From Macrophomina tecta (Eukaryota > Ascomycota > Dothideomycetes > Botryosphaeriales > Botryosphaeriaceae), in assembly GCA_024180945.1 (NCBI GenBank), contig JAKSGN010000010.1:248001-312000 (forward strand): a stretch of DNA of 64,000 bases, in the 5' to 3' direction. Each line of letters begins with the position of its first letter. Position 1 is the first letter of the stretch. Below are positions 10,142 through 21,400 of the stretch, in pieces. Below the pieces are notes generated by a model. That model was not told the origin of the DNA and ran no database searches. It saw nothing but the letters and a program-made list of their open reading frames with translations. Made by a program: the position numbers and the translations under genes.

Positions 10142-11503
10142 TTACGTAGGTAGTACCAGAATACCCGGATAAGGACTATGGAAGTCCTTATCACCTACGG
10201 CTCTGGCCTCGGCAATCTGTGCAAGTCCATCGGGTTCTGATTCCCCGATCATTCGAATCCAAACGAGGCTTCCAATTCGGAAAGTGTTGCCTTTGAAATC
10301 GAATAAAGAGAGGATCCTTAACTTATGCCAAGGTTGGCATTGGGCGGGGTGAACAAGGTCGATCCGAAAGCCCGCTACGGTCTCGTTGTGAACTTCGAAG
10401 AATAAAGTTTGCTCCGGTACTTCCTCCACTTCAACCAAGTAAGTGAAGGCTCGTCCTAGCAGTCGCTGAGGTGGGTTGGGGCGCAAACCTTTCTGTGAGC
10501 CCCCAATGTCGCTTGAATGACAGGTACAAAACCTCCCTGAGATAGCGGGCAGGACGCCCTTAGTCTGGAGTCGCTGGAGGACTTGCGCTGCGTGGGGGCG
10601 AGCTCTCCACTCCGGGTTTAATATCGGTAGAATAGTGCTGCCCTACAAGTCGTAAAGGAGCGGATTATGGAAGCACCGATATGAGAACCATGTCTGAATT
10701 TTGGGTATGGCTGAGTAGTACTGGAAGAACATAGTGTTATTGCGTTTCACTGATTCCTCGTAGTGCATTCTGAAGTCCTTAACAGATCGGTTGTCCAACA
10801 CGGTGAGCATCTCGAGGTAGAAACAGCCTAAGGAGAATATATTAGAGCTTCGGGCATCTCGTAACTCGATGTGCTCGGCTTCTGGGGCTGTGTAGGCTGT
10901 TGTCGTCCTGGTACACGAGGTAGTCGACGTTGTCTCGTCCCGTTCCCACGGCATCTTTAGACCGGAATCCGTGAAATATATCTCGGCCCCGCGGTGGATG
11001 ATGTTCTTCGGCGCAATTTTTCCGTGTTGTAAGCCATTTTCGTGGATGCAGAAAAGCGTAGAAGTAAGGTATAAGAGCTATCCGTGCAACTAGGTTCTCT
11101 GCTGATGATACTGTTTGCCCTCTCTACTATCCATCTGCGTTAGGAATTCCTCGAGATCCTGGTTACCTACAGGATACATGAGGAAGCTGTACCCGTTCGC
11201 CACTTTGTAGGATCCGATCACGGAAACAATATGACGGTGGTCTAAAGATTTGAGTCTCTTGATATTATCCGCGACAACCTTGTTCTCCTCGGTCTGCTAT
11301 GAAGGGAGAGTAATTGTCCGACGCACTAAATAATCGCAAGAAGGGGCTACGAATCTAATAACCTGTACCTCGCCCATGGCGTCTTTACTTAAAGTGCGTT
11401 GCGGCTCGAACAAAGTACCCTGTCCGTAGGGTTGAATTTCTTGGTACTCTCGTGTCCAGCCTGATTTAGTGCATTCACACTTTAAGCTGTGATGCTGCGG
11501 CAT
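10142..11503 (-). pseudogene. Degenerate fungal Ser/Thr protein kinase with C-terminal tail domain
   Basis: Read on the minus strand through several breaks, the sequence follows kinase subdomains in order: a ruined glycine loop (LSKDAMGEV, near 11395), a RRTI lysine-strand equivalent, SLDHRHIVSVIGSY (near 11230), a hinge SFLMYPVGN, the catalytic loop (near 11010), YTAPEA (APE motif, near 10890), NIFSLGCFYLEMLTVL, and the subdomain XI RARPHAAQVLQRL (near 10595). The catalytic loop reads IHENGLQHGKIAPKNII, so the HRD aspartate is gone. An in-frame TAG near 11300 and frameshifts near 11050-11100 confirm loss. The frame continues past the kinase into a roughly 120-residue tail (GLRPNPPQRLLGRAF... 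to 10142) containing GSLVWIRMIGESEPDGLAQI, which vaguely recalls BAH-like sequence; that last point is a guess. Confidence 0.7.
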
Positions 11504-13604
11504 ACTTGGAATACTGCGCTGTGGGACCTGTGCGTTGTGAATTATGCCAGTCCTATATGCTTACTAGAAGTTGTCTTAGCGGAATACAAACGAACGTGCT
11601 GTTGAAAGAGCAATTGACGGCATAACACCTGTATGGGATAAGGCAACCGAATTTACCGAAGACCAAAATTCAATAGGAACTTAGATATACAGGCATGGCA
11701 TCTCCGAAGAGTGAACACAAGACCGCGCCACGCGGGGGGCAGCCATTTGTACTTGGCTTTGCGGCACAGCTTCTCGTTCGTCTAATGGGCCCACTCTCCC
11801 AGTGGAATGTGGCGACGGAAACAACCTGGTATCTAGCCGTAGAAGGCTTATCCCATGTTTTCCGGCTGACGACAAAGATCTTTCCTCGCCTGCATTGTAA
11901 GTTACCTCTACTGCTAGGAAACGGCGTCAAATCCGCCTGCTTTGACGTGGAATCAATTGACAAGCGCGAAATCCGGTGCTGCAAATGTCCCGAGCGGGAT
12001 TGTTGTGTCAGTCACGCTTAACTCCTGGGGCCTGTGCCGCAAACGGGTGTCTCTTGAGGTCATGTCAGGCAATTTTAAGACCTAATTTGGAGCGCGGCGT
12101 AAGAGTTCTTTGCCGCATCGCTTCTGGATTGTACAGCATTGGATTATTCTCCACCGCGATTGTTGCAACGAAGCATCGGTAGAGTATACACCATCACTTG
12201 GATAAAATCATGTTTGGTACTCATGACTTGAGGGTAGGTCGGCAACAGAATGCTAGTTGGGCCGAGCTGTTATCAACGTATTGGTGTTCCGCTGCGCTGC
12301 GCTGCACCAGCGTTGCCTAGTTTCGGACCAGCCCCGCTAATCGAAATAAGCACCGCGTTAAAGGGGATAGCGTACTAACTAGTTACATCTAATTTTCCGG
12401 TTCAGACACGAATAACTATCGCTCCCGTCCTTCCGCTAGCCTGCTCCAGCCAGCGGCAGCAACGTCGATACCTAAACTCGGTTAAAAAGCCTATCAGACA
12501 GCAGCTTACAAGCCTATTGTTTATTGCTATACTTGTCAACCATGATATACAGCAAGCCTCTTACTACGTTAGCATCCACAGGCGAGGTTTAGCAAGATGT
12601 TCAAGCTGCTACTACCAATCTATCACTCGCAAGTCCTTACACATGGGGTTTTTGATACTGTCAAACATTAAGCGTTACAGGACTATCCGCGGCTTACTAG
12701 CCCGACACTGTAGTATAAAGGTAATCCTCCCCCACCACTCGTTACACTCTTCAGTAGCATCGTCAATTCATTCTCTACTCATTACAAAGTCTTACAGATA
12801 CCGATACGTTCATGTCTAATGACATTCATAACCACCACACTATTCGTACCCCAAAGAAGAGGGCGACGATAGCGAGGGAAGTCGACGTGCGGACAGGGTA
12901 GGAATAACGAGTACTTCGAAAAAGCACTGCTACGAAGCAAGGGGAGAAGAAAGGAAGGGGGAAAGGAAAGGGGAAAAACGGTAAGCGCGTGAGGCAGGCG
13001 ATGGCCAGGATCTCGAGGGCAGCGTTGCGGCATAAGCAGAGAATAAGCTAGAAGCACGAGGGCTTGGCGTTAAACAGAAGAAAGCTTGGTAAATTCTAAC
13101 AAGAATTCCTTGCCTACCCACAGAACCCAGGTCGTTTCAGCCGATCTTTTGATCAGTGTTTAATCGCTGACCTAGGTGGCTGCTCTCGCATACCACATCG
13201 GGGCTCTCCGCTCGTGGGCAAACGTCCGCTCGCCCACTGCACCTGGCCCATCTGGAAGGCAAATGCCCACCACAGCACCTCTCTCCACACATACGCGCTC
13301 TCACTACACATCTTCATGAGTTTGAATTCGTCGGTGTAGAGGCGTCTTTTATATTGCCTCGCTAAGGGTCGACTTCGCTGAACTCTTCGATGCTACTTCC
13401 TAAGTTCTTATGCCTCTCGCACCGAGCCTTTGTATCCTATTCGGCTTTCACCAACACCATGCCAGATTGCTCATCCAGTTCCTGTGTGAAGCTGCCCCAG
13501 CCTCACAAATATGCGTCGAGCTCCCATATTTAAGCGGCGTGGCCGCTCAGCTTTCACCACCTTAGTCATCCTCTGCTTTCGTAAAACATTTTTGTTCTAC
13601 ACTA
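11504..13604. other. Gene-poor region, nothing recognised
   Basis: Open stretches here are short, overlap on both strands and show no domain, plausible intron or repeat termini. The sequence may include decayed repeats, but I cannot identify any. Confidence 0.4.
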
Positions 13605-15469
13605 ACGTACTTCACAAGTCAATCGTCCACACAAGTCGATCGTCCGCACATGTATTGGCACCGTGAACATAAAGAAATACTCTGAAAATGCCGCCACCAT
13701 ATTAATTTTGTATGATAATAACATTTCCTAGGTCTTCTTTAAGTGCAGGACAAGTCCTCCTGTTATACTCTGGTGATCCACAGGCGCTGCAGTGACGAAC
13801 AGCCGTTATTAAAGCCTTCGGCGTCGCATCACCGGTTCCACTTTCAGTAGCTTCTGAACGCTCTTAAAGTGCTACCGACGCCTCAATAGCCTCACCAATT
13901 GTAAGAGACTCTCGCTGGGTAAGATATTTGACCCTGGTATTACGCTTTTTAGTAATCTTGGCGCTGGTCGCACGTGCTTTCGTAAGTTCTATAGCCATGA
14001 GTTCCACTTTCTGGAGCGCTGTTGTAGCAGTCTTCGCAAGCTTTAGCATTCGTGATATTGTAGGTGATGTAGATAGGCGATCGAGCTCATGTTGCCGACG
14101 TTTCAAAGCTGTCTGTTGTCTCTCCACCTGCTTAACCGTTTTTGGTGTGTTGTCCACAGAAATAGTGCTCGAAGATGGGAGAACTAGATCTGGTGTTGTA
14201 ATACGTAGAGCTCCTAATTTATCAAGCGCTTCATCAGGACTGTATGGAACAATACCTGTAGCTTAAAAGGCGCTTTTAACGTTGTCGGAGCTTAAAGCTT
14301 GAGGCCTTGCGATAGCATAGATTTGAAGGAAGTGGTCGATAGTAACGTAGTGTTGACCACTGCGAGCTAGCTGTTCAACACCCTCACGATAAAGTCGTTT
14401 GACAACGCTGAAGCAAGCTACATCCAACGGTTATAAAATATGTAAGAAATGTAAGGGCAGCCATAACGGAATAATGCCGTTATTTCTTGCGTACGTCTCG
14501 AATTTTGCAGAACAGTGGCTGCTGTGTCCATCCATTACAAGGAGTCGCTTAACGCCTCGAACGTAATCTTTAGTAGCCGGATTGAACACCTTTATAAGCC
14601 AGATATAGCCAAGATCATCATTTGTCCAGCCTGTATCACTGAGGGCGATTGTCCAGTCTTTTAGAACACTAGAGTCGGCGTCAAACCAGACGTTTTAGAA
14701 CACCTTGCCCTTGCAGATAATCATGGCTGGAAGACGGCGAAAAGCTATATTAACGCACTCAATTACCGTAATCCAATCACGATCACCAGGTTGGATATAA
14801 TACTTCGGGCCATCGGAGGCTGTTATAATTTTGGCAGTTCCAATATCGCCGCGTAAGAAGCCAATTTCGTCCATATTGTAGATATCCTCATCTTGTATAC
14901 CGAACTTGTTCGCCAAGTTCTCAAGGAGTCGAAAGTGCTCTCGGATAACTTCTGGATTCTCTTGTTTTGCTCGCTGGTAGTCGTACTTCTTGCTCTGTGC
15001 TAGCTGTACTTCTGGAGTGCGCGCGACGTAGTTATTCACCCAATTTTTGCCTACTGGCCTCTTACTACGAAGGGCAAGCAGCATATTGGCCATGTCCTCC
15101 ACTATCTTCTTGCGAGGAGGGTAACCACGAGCAGCAAGATCCAGAATATGTTCCGTTAACGTCGCTTCGTCGTTATCGTCGAGGTTACGGTTGTGATTCG
15201 TGGTATCAGCGCGTGCGGGCGCGCCATTGAGTCGTCGTCGGAGGGTGTCAGCGTTCACGCGATAAATGGCCGCAGCTCGCTTAATAGACGTGATCTGGCC
15301 TTTTCTGTACGCGTCTACAGCTAAGACAAGGCGGCCTTCCTTATGAATAGCCTCAAGGTCTTGTTTTGGGGGCATTGCGTTGATTGGCGATAGGCATGTG
15401 TTGGTGTTGGAGGTGTCTTGGCAGCACCGGACGATCGACTTGTGTGGACGATCGACTTGTGAAGTACGT
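13605..15469 (-). mobile_element. Complete Fot1-type DNA transposon (1865 bp) with TA duplication
   Basis: Perfectly delimited: TA (13603-13604), a left end starting ACGTACTTCACAAGTC, a right end finishing GACTTGTGAAGTACGT, then TA (15470-15471). The inverted ends are about 42 bp with a single transition mismatch. Each end carries two tandem copies of a CACAAGTCGATCGTCC-like unit, which suggests paired transposase-binding sites. Length and TA target fit Fot1 of Fusarium. Confidence 0.95.
13864..15375 (-). pseudogene. Fot1-like DDE transposase with three nonsense codons
   Basis: About 504 codons from MPPKQDLEAIHKEGRL to the stop at 13864, close to Fot1 length, with no frameshift seen. The N-terminal HTH (GQITSIKRAAAIYRVNADTL) and Tc5/CENP-B-type domain are followed by the DDE residues in YNMDEIGFLRGD, LLVMDGHSSH and PLDVACF. 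The only obvious defects are three TAA codons on the coding strand, at 14697-14695, 14433-14431 and 14265-14263. The last two fall where relatives have Gln (HLLQPLDV and AFQATGI), so each is a CAA-to-TAA change in a CpA context, the signature of RIP. Confidence 0.9.
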
Positions 15470-15556
15470 TATTAGCACTGGCATTCCCCGAAGACCACAC
15501 AAAACTTTTTTTCTCCCATACCTATTCTAGTTCACGTGGCCTCTTTTCTCTTCATC

Positions 15557-16468
15557 ATGACGCGAAATGTTAGACCTGAGAGAAAGGTAGCTTTGCAGTC
15601 GCCAGATTACTATAGAAGACACCGGAAGCAGCTGGCGGAGAATGGGATAGTGAAGAAGGTGCATGCAGGTTCAACTAAGGAGAACATCTTTGGTATTAAG
15701 ACTAAGTGGACTAAGTATTCGATCGCTCCCCTTGAAATGCAAATGCAGTATGTAAGACTAAATGTCGCTTTAGATACTGCCAATATGTCGGACAAGATGA
15801 GTTCGAGCTTCTCGTACAGTCCACAAAGGAGGATATAATGACATTCTTGAAGTGGATGCTGGATGCTTATCCTCGAATTCGGAAGAGAAGTAGCCTTCAC
15901 GAATATTGGCGGCTGTGGCGGATGCTCTACCGGAAGGCCGCCGGCAAGAGTCTTTACTCTAAAGTGATAGAAGAGATTAATGATGTAAGTTTAGTCTTTC
16001 CGACAGACTAAATGCAGTGCTAATTACTTTGCATAGCACATCGATGGCTATCTCACTCGAAAGTACCAGCTTGACCCTGGCGCCCACCCAAAGCCGGTTA
16101 TGAATGTGGATGATGTCTTCCTTATCCTGTACCATCATTGGGTGCTGGATACTTCGGTATTCCCGGATGAGCGACAACGCCTTTAGCTTGCCTTTCTCCT
16201 TCTCCTTTCAGCATACACAGCCTCACGACCGGGAGCATTAGTCTACAACGCATCGAACAAAAAGCAGAGAGAGCACTATGTCGGATGGGAGGATGATGGA
16301 TCCGATGACGATCTAAGAGATGACGACGTAGGGGATGTTCAAACTATATGCTACGAGGATATCGCTCTCTTCCTCTTGCCGAATCCAGGCGCGCAGCGGG
16401 ATAATCTCGTCATGGAGGTGGCATTGAAATACACGAAAGGCTTGGGGAAAAAGCCTAGTCCGTAAGTC
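15557..16468 (+). pseudogene. DUF3435 (tyrosine-recombinase-like, Starship captain-related) gene relic
   Basis: Conceptual translation follows DUF3435 proteins: MTRNVRPERKVAL..., then CQYVGQDEFELLVQSTKEDI, MTFLKWMLDAYPRIRKRSSL and HEYWRLWRMLYRKAAGKSLY. A GTAAGT...CATAG intron (15985-16036) follows, then HIDGYLTRKYQLDPGAHPKP, VLDTSVFPDERQRL, LAFLLLLSAYTASRPGAL (the Arg here would be the first catalytic Arg of a tyrosine recombinase), YVGWEDD and ICYEDIALFLLPNP, ending ALKYTKGLGKKPSP. It is broken by a TAG at 16184-16186 where relatives read through (a probable CAG-to-TAG change). The first splice junction near 15750 is also unclear. After 16463 a GTAAGT suggests another intron, but a LINE insertion begins at 16576 and the C-terminal catalytic part (R-H-R-Y remainder) is not recognisable. 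DUF3435 occurs in Starship captains and in other fungal recombinase relatives; captain status is inference. Confidence 0.75.
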
Positions 16469-17209
16469 CATACGCATTGTACCTCTGTCCAAGGATAGTC
16501 ATTTACTCGAAAAAGCAAGACCTATTGTTGGACCGAAAAAAGCACGGCGCCGCACTGTTATTCAGTGCGAATTGAGTTGAGTTGAGTTGAGTTGAATTCA
16601 TTTACCCTGACCCATCGCCCTGAGCGATATGCAGGCTACAACTATTCAACGTTTTTTGCTACTAGTATACATGTTGAGTGTCAATCTGGGAGGAAAAGAA
16701 AGGATAAAGGAGGGCGGATAGTAAGATGTAAGGGATGTGATGTGAAGAATTTCTAAGCTGTGGGTTTATCTCTATTCTTAAACCGTTGTGAGTCTTGTGT
16801 AAAGCTTAGCACAGCCTGAAGCTGTGATGCTGTTGTCTTTCTTTTGTGACTTTTGCTCTGGGTAGGTGTAGTATTGCTTAGAGGCTTTCCACTAAGTAGA
16901 GTAGATAAGTTGTTCTGTTCTAGTCCACTGTCTTTGTATATCTTTTGTCGGCGTTGCTGGAGCAAGTAGTAGTTAAGAAGGACATGGAAAAACTGATTTA
17001 ACTTCTCCATATTCGCATTGTTTATTATTGATCCGGCCTATTCGAGTGCGGTGTTGATTGAGCCAACAGTGGCTAGTTCGTAACTGGGCAAGAAGACTAG
17101 TCTGACTTCGTGGAAGCTTGTTATATAGATGCCGGGTGTGGGGGCCTAGTGGTGCTGTGTTAATGCTTCGGAGGTGTTGGCCTTTGTCTGAGTTTCCCTA
17201 TTCTGCTGT

Positions 17210-17569
17210 CTAAGTTCTTTGCACTGTTTCCTTGGCTGCCTGGGCCTGAAGTGATGCCAGTGGTCTAAAACTGTGTTCTCTAAGGCGGGTGGTTGTAGCT
17301 TTGGCAAACTTATCCGCTTCTTTATTCCCTCTGATCCCACTGTGGCTTGGAACCCATTGAAGAGAGAACCTAATCTGATGGCTGTCCCTAATATGTTGAG
17401 CTGCTTCTGTAATCGAGCGCACTATGCCTTGGCCGGATCGTCGTTTGTGTGGGTTTGCTAGTGCTTGTAGGGCTGCCTTGGAGTCGCTGTAGATTGTGTA
17501 GGACGCTGGGTTTGAGTTGTCTTCTTCGAGATTCTGCTGCACTGCTAGTTCCATGCTAGTGTTGATAGC
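17210..17569 (-). pseudogene. LINE RNase H domain, 3' part
   Basis: The minus-strand frame gives YTIYSDSKAALQAL, then LQWVPSHSGIRGNKEADKFA, the second and third catalytic-residue motifs of LINE RNase H. The upstream part (AAELIAI...) is at about 23580-23640 on the other side of the copia insertion and joins in frame to NTSMELAVQQN when copia and one duplicate are removed. Confidence 0.85.
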
Positions 17570-17788
17570 TGTTGGAAAATGACTAATTGGCAGCCTTGAT
17601 TCAACTGATGAAGATGAGTTCCCATAGATTGGCATATCTAGTAGAGGGAGGCCGTACGGGCTTCCCTTATACCTATTCTACCTACTAGGGTAAAACGGGT
17701 ATGTAACTTGCTTACCTGCTGAGACAGGTGTGCAACGAGTATAAGACATAACTGAATCCAAAACACTACTGAATCAAATATTCCAACA
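17570..17788 (-). repeat. copia 3' LTR
   Basis: 219 bp, TGTTGG...CCAACA ends, identical by eye to the 5' LTR at 23356-23574. Confidence 0.96.
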
Positions 17789-17803
17789 CACCCCCTTCAC
17801 GTG
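17789..17803 (-). other. copia polypurine tract
   Basis: On the minus strand CACGTGAAGGGGGTG abuts the 3' LTR, the expected place for plus-strand priming. Confidence 0.7.
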
Positions 17804-17899
17804 TTGCCTGAAAGGGAAGTGCGTGATAAAACAAAGGTAGGGGTAGGATGAGTGTTGAACTCGTTGTGTGCAAAAATTCAAAAAGAAAAAATGCGTGGT

Positions 17900-18015
17900 G
17901 GCGCTTGGAATCGAACTCGGAATCTTTTAGCCTGCCCACATTGAGAATTGAACTCGGAACCTCGGTTCTGACGTAATCAGCGCTTTACCCAATACACCAC
18001 TCGGTCACGTGAATG
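17900..18015 (-). repeat. tRNA-like sequence in the copia 3' untranslated region
   Basis: Read on the minus strand, GACCGAGTGGTGTATTGGGT resembles a tRNA D-arm/A-box region. Two B-box-like stretches follow about 40 bp apart (GGTTCCGAGTTCAATTC and ATTCCGAGTTCGATTCC), and the second continues into AAGCGCCACCA. It does not fold into one clean tRNA by eye, so I call it tRNA-derived and not a tRNA gene. Confidence 0.45.
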
Positions 18016-18190
18016 GGTATATAAGATCAAAAAGCGAAAATCTTCCCATCCAAAGTAACCAAGCTGACCACTATCATGTGCGCTGCGTGCAGCCACATTT
18101 GGGCTAATCACCCATTTGACACTGGCGATCACGGGATCGGGTGCACCCAGGTAGTGAATTGAGGGCCCTTCTGCTAGGCAACTGGTAGTA

Positions 18191-18418
18191 GGGAAGAGGG
18201 TTGTCCGACATCGGCCAGATTTCTGAGCCGGTGGGCGTAATGCTCTAGCTGGGTGAATCTGCGGGGCGTGCTGAGCCTAGCTGCTAACGTGGCTTATCAG
18301 TCTTGGTGTTGTTCTGTGGTGTAGCCTGGCTGGGGCCGGCCTCCTCGGGGGTCGGTTAATCCGCTTCTTTTTCTGGTTCTTTCTTTCTTTTATAAAGATA
18401 ACTGGGGAAGAGGGTTGT
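18191..18418. repeat. Possible SINE-like insertion flanked by a 14-bp direct repeat
   Basis: The 14-mer GGGAAGAGGGTTGT occurs at both edges (near 18191-18204 and 18405-18418). The roughly 200 bp between end in a T/C-rich stretch (ttctttttctggttctttc). On the minus strand they include a GCTAGAGCATTACGCCC segment that resembles a tRNA D-loop and anticodon arm. The pattern suggests a small retro-insertion within the copia element, but the evidence is only visual. Confidence 0.35.
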
Positions 18419-18465
18419 GCCTCTATAAAAGCAATAACACCGTTTACTGAAATCGACTTGGGCCG

Positions 18466-21400
18466 TTACTTAAAGAGAGGTGTAAGGCCAATTTGGTTAA
18501 CGAACTGATGGTGTTTCTGACGTGGTAAGGCTTTGGTTAAGCCGTCTGCAAGCATAACGGCCGTAGGCGTCCAGCGAAGGCGAACGTTGCCTGCCTGAGC
18601 CTCTTGGCGTAGCCAGTGATGGTGAATATCAACGTGGCGTAGCTTGGTGTTTAGCTTGCCTATTTTCTCCTTCATAAGGCGAAGCGTTTGCGTGTTATCG
18701 CACTGAACCTCAATCTCGTGTCCTGGATCGAACTGAATGCCCCTAAATAGACGCTTCCACCAGAAGCACTGCTTAGCTGCCTCGGATAAAGCGAGTAGCT
18801 CTGCTTCCGTAGTTGAGGTGGTGACAGTTGGTTGTTTAATCGCTTTCCAGTCTACTGGCGCACCGTACATTATGATAATCGATCCTTGGTGACTGCGGCG
18901 TGTATCCGGATCGTTTGCGTACGCCGCATCACTGCTGATAGTAAAGATATCAGCCTGGTTCTCCTGGAATCCTTGATAGTATAAGGCGAGGTTCTTAGTC
19001 CCTGCTAGATATCCGAGGAGACGTTGTGCTAGCTCTAAGTGGCGAGCTGAGGGGTTGGTGAGGTAGGCTGATAGTGCTGAACAGGCGTAGGCTATATCCG
19101 TACGTGTGCTTACAGCTGCAAACTGAGCTGAGCCTATCTTGCTTTGGTACGTGTGGATATCTTGTGCGCTTGCATGCGTGCCTTGATTCGATTCTAGCAC
19201 TTTATCTGATGGGAGAGGTGTAGCTGGTACGTGAGTCTCCTTAACGCTGTAACGCGTAATAAGGCCGTTAATATATGACTCCTGTGAGAGCCATAAGAGC
19301 CGTTGCTCACGATCCCGTACTATTCGTAAGGCTAAGAACCATTGAGCCTCACCCATCATCCGCATCTCATAGCGCTGGAATAAGTCCTCCTGAAATGCGT
19401 TGGCGTACTGCTCATCACGCTTGTGGTAGGCCATGATTACGTCATCTACGAAGAAGAAGACGAATAAGTGGTCGTTTGCGTAGAGGCACGGTGCGTCTGG
19501 AACCGGTTCTAATCCAAGCTCTTTTAGTGTCTGGCAGAAGTGGTTTTGCCATAACGCTGGTGATTCTTTTAAGCCGTATAACGCTCGGAGTAGCAGTAGT
19601 ATTTGGCTAGCAGGGAGGTTCATTCCTTCAGGCGGTCGGCAGAACGTCTTTTCTTGAAGAGGTACATGGGGAAAGGCGTTAACAACGTCGTACTGACGTG
19701 TCTCCAAATCGAACGCACAGATAATTGCTATCAGTGCTCGAAAGATTCGGAAGGCCAGGGTAGCTGCGTACGTGTCCTGTTGGGTGCTTTGTAAGTCTCC
19801 CCTTACACAGATACGAGCCTTGACTTTTATAAGCCAACCGTATTCATCGAATTTGTATTTGAATACCCAAGTAAGTGGAATAACCTCTTTCTGAAGACTT
19901 TGCGCTTCTTTCGCTTGTACTATCTTCCACACCCCCTTACCCTGGACTTCCTGAAGCTCTGTTTGAATAGCTTTTAGCAGGTGGGGTTTCATTGGGTGTT
20001 TGAAGATTTCGTGGTAAAACCGTGGCTCAGGGGGCAGTTGATCTTTGTGGATTCGTGGGAGCTCGGTTTGGTGATGCTTTACAGCACGTGTTCGTGGCTC
20101 GTTCAGGACAGTCATAAAGGACGAGTATAGCCCCTGATGACTGAACATATTGTCCTGTATTAGCGTAATATACGCATCACGGCGCTGGCGACGTGTCTTT
20201 GATCCTTGGATGATCAGGCTCGTGTTGATATCAGCTGATATATCACGGCCTCTGGGTGCACGGTTGCCAATGGCAGCGCCTGGATCCGGCTCAGTTTCGT
20301 ACTGAACTGGTAAAAGGGGTCCAAGCCTCCGAGTTTGCTGCTGTTCTTCACCCCCTGATCCTTGAGAGGATAACTGAGGCGAATCTGGCACTTGGACTCG
20401 AATGCTACTTGCTGATGATGACGGGCTTGGTAGATAATCGGCCTGCGTAGGCGTTGATTCCTTTTGGGGACTTTCTGCTTGATTCGGTGTAGATTCCCGG
20501 CTTATATCGTCAGTGGACGTTTCCGGTTCCTCGTCCGAGTAGATAATGTCCTCCTCGTTGAGCATAATACGCGGTATAACCGATTCTGGCTCGTCATCTT
20601 GTTGCTGAGCCGCTAGTAGCTCGTCTAAGTCCTCTGGTGAGAACTTGCTAGATTCGTCAAACGTGACGTCTCTTGATCGTATAATACGATCCTTTGGTGG
20701 ATACCAAATGCGGTAGATATTAGTTGAATCGTATCCAACTAAATATCCAACTAAGACTCGCTCGTTCAGCTTGTGTGAGCGTGGAATCGTCTTAAGCAGT
20801 GAGTAGGCTTTACAGCCATATACTCGTAGGTGAGCCACCTTAGGCTGCTTTTTATGGACTAACTCGAATGGAGTCTTCCACTGGTGCCGCTTCATTGGGG
20901 TCCTATTATGGATGTAGGAGGCTGCCTTGATCATTTCAGGCCAAAGGCCTTCAGGTAGGTTAGCACTAACGCGTAGAGCGCGTGCTTTAACTATAATAGA
21001 GTGTCCTGAACGTTCTGAAGCTCCGTTTTGCTGAGGCGTATAGGGAGCTGATACCTCGTGGGTAATTCCCTGCTGCTCAAGCTGTTGCTTAAACGCGTGC
21101 GTAAGTGACACTTCTCCATCTGATCTTAGGAACGCCACCGTCTTTCCAAATCGAGACTTGATCATTTGGATGATATTAAGGAGGTGCTGGGTGCACTCAT
21201 CCTTAGTAACGTGCGTAACCGTAATGGTAAACTTGGTAGATGCACATTCCACGTGCGTTGTCCACTGATTGCCGTTGTTGGCTCGTGTCATTTGCGTTAA
21301 ATCAAATGAAATTCGAAAGAAGGCCTCCGTAGATGATTCTTCTGGCTCCATAGCTCGAGAAATCTGTTGATGGGCCTTCGTACGAGCGCACACATCACAG

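Noticed and set aside
8141..16468. HET gene, kinase relic and DUF3435 relic as one defence or Starship cargo module
   Set aside because: Only the HET gene is intact, no element boundary or direct repeat was found, and adjacency alone does not support a system.
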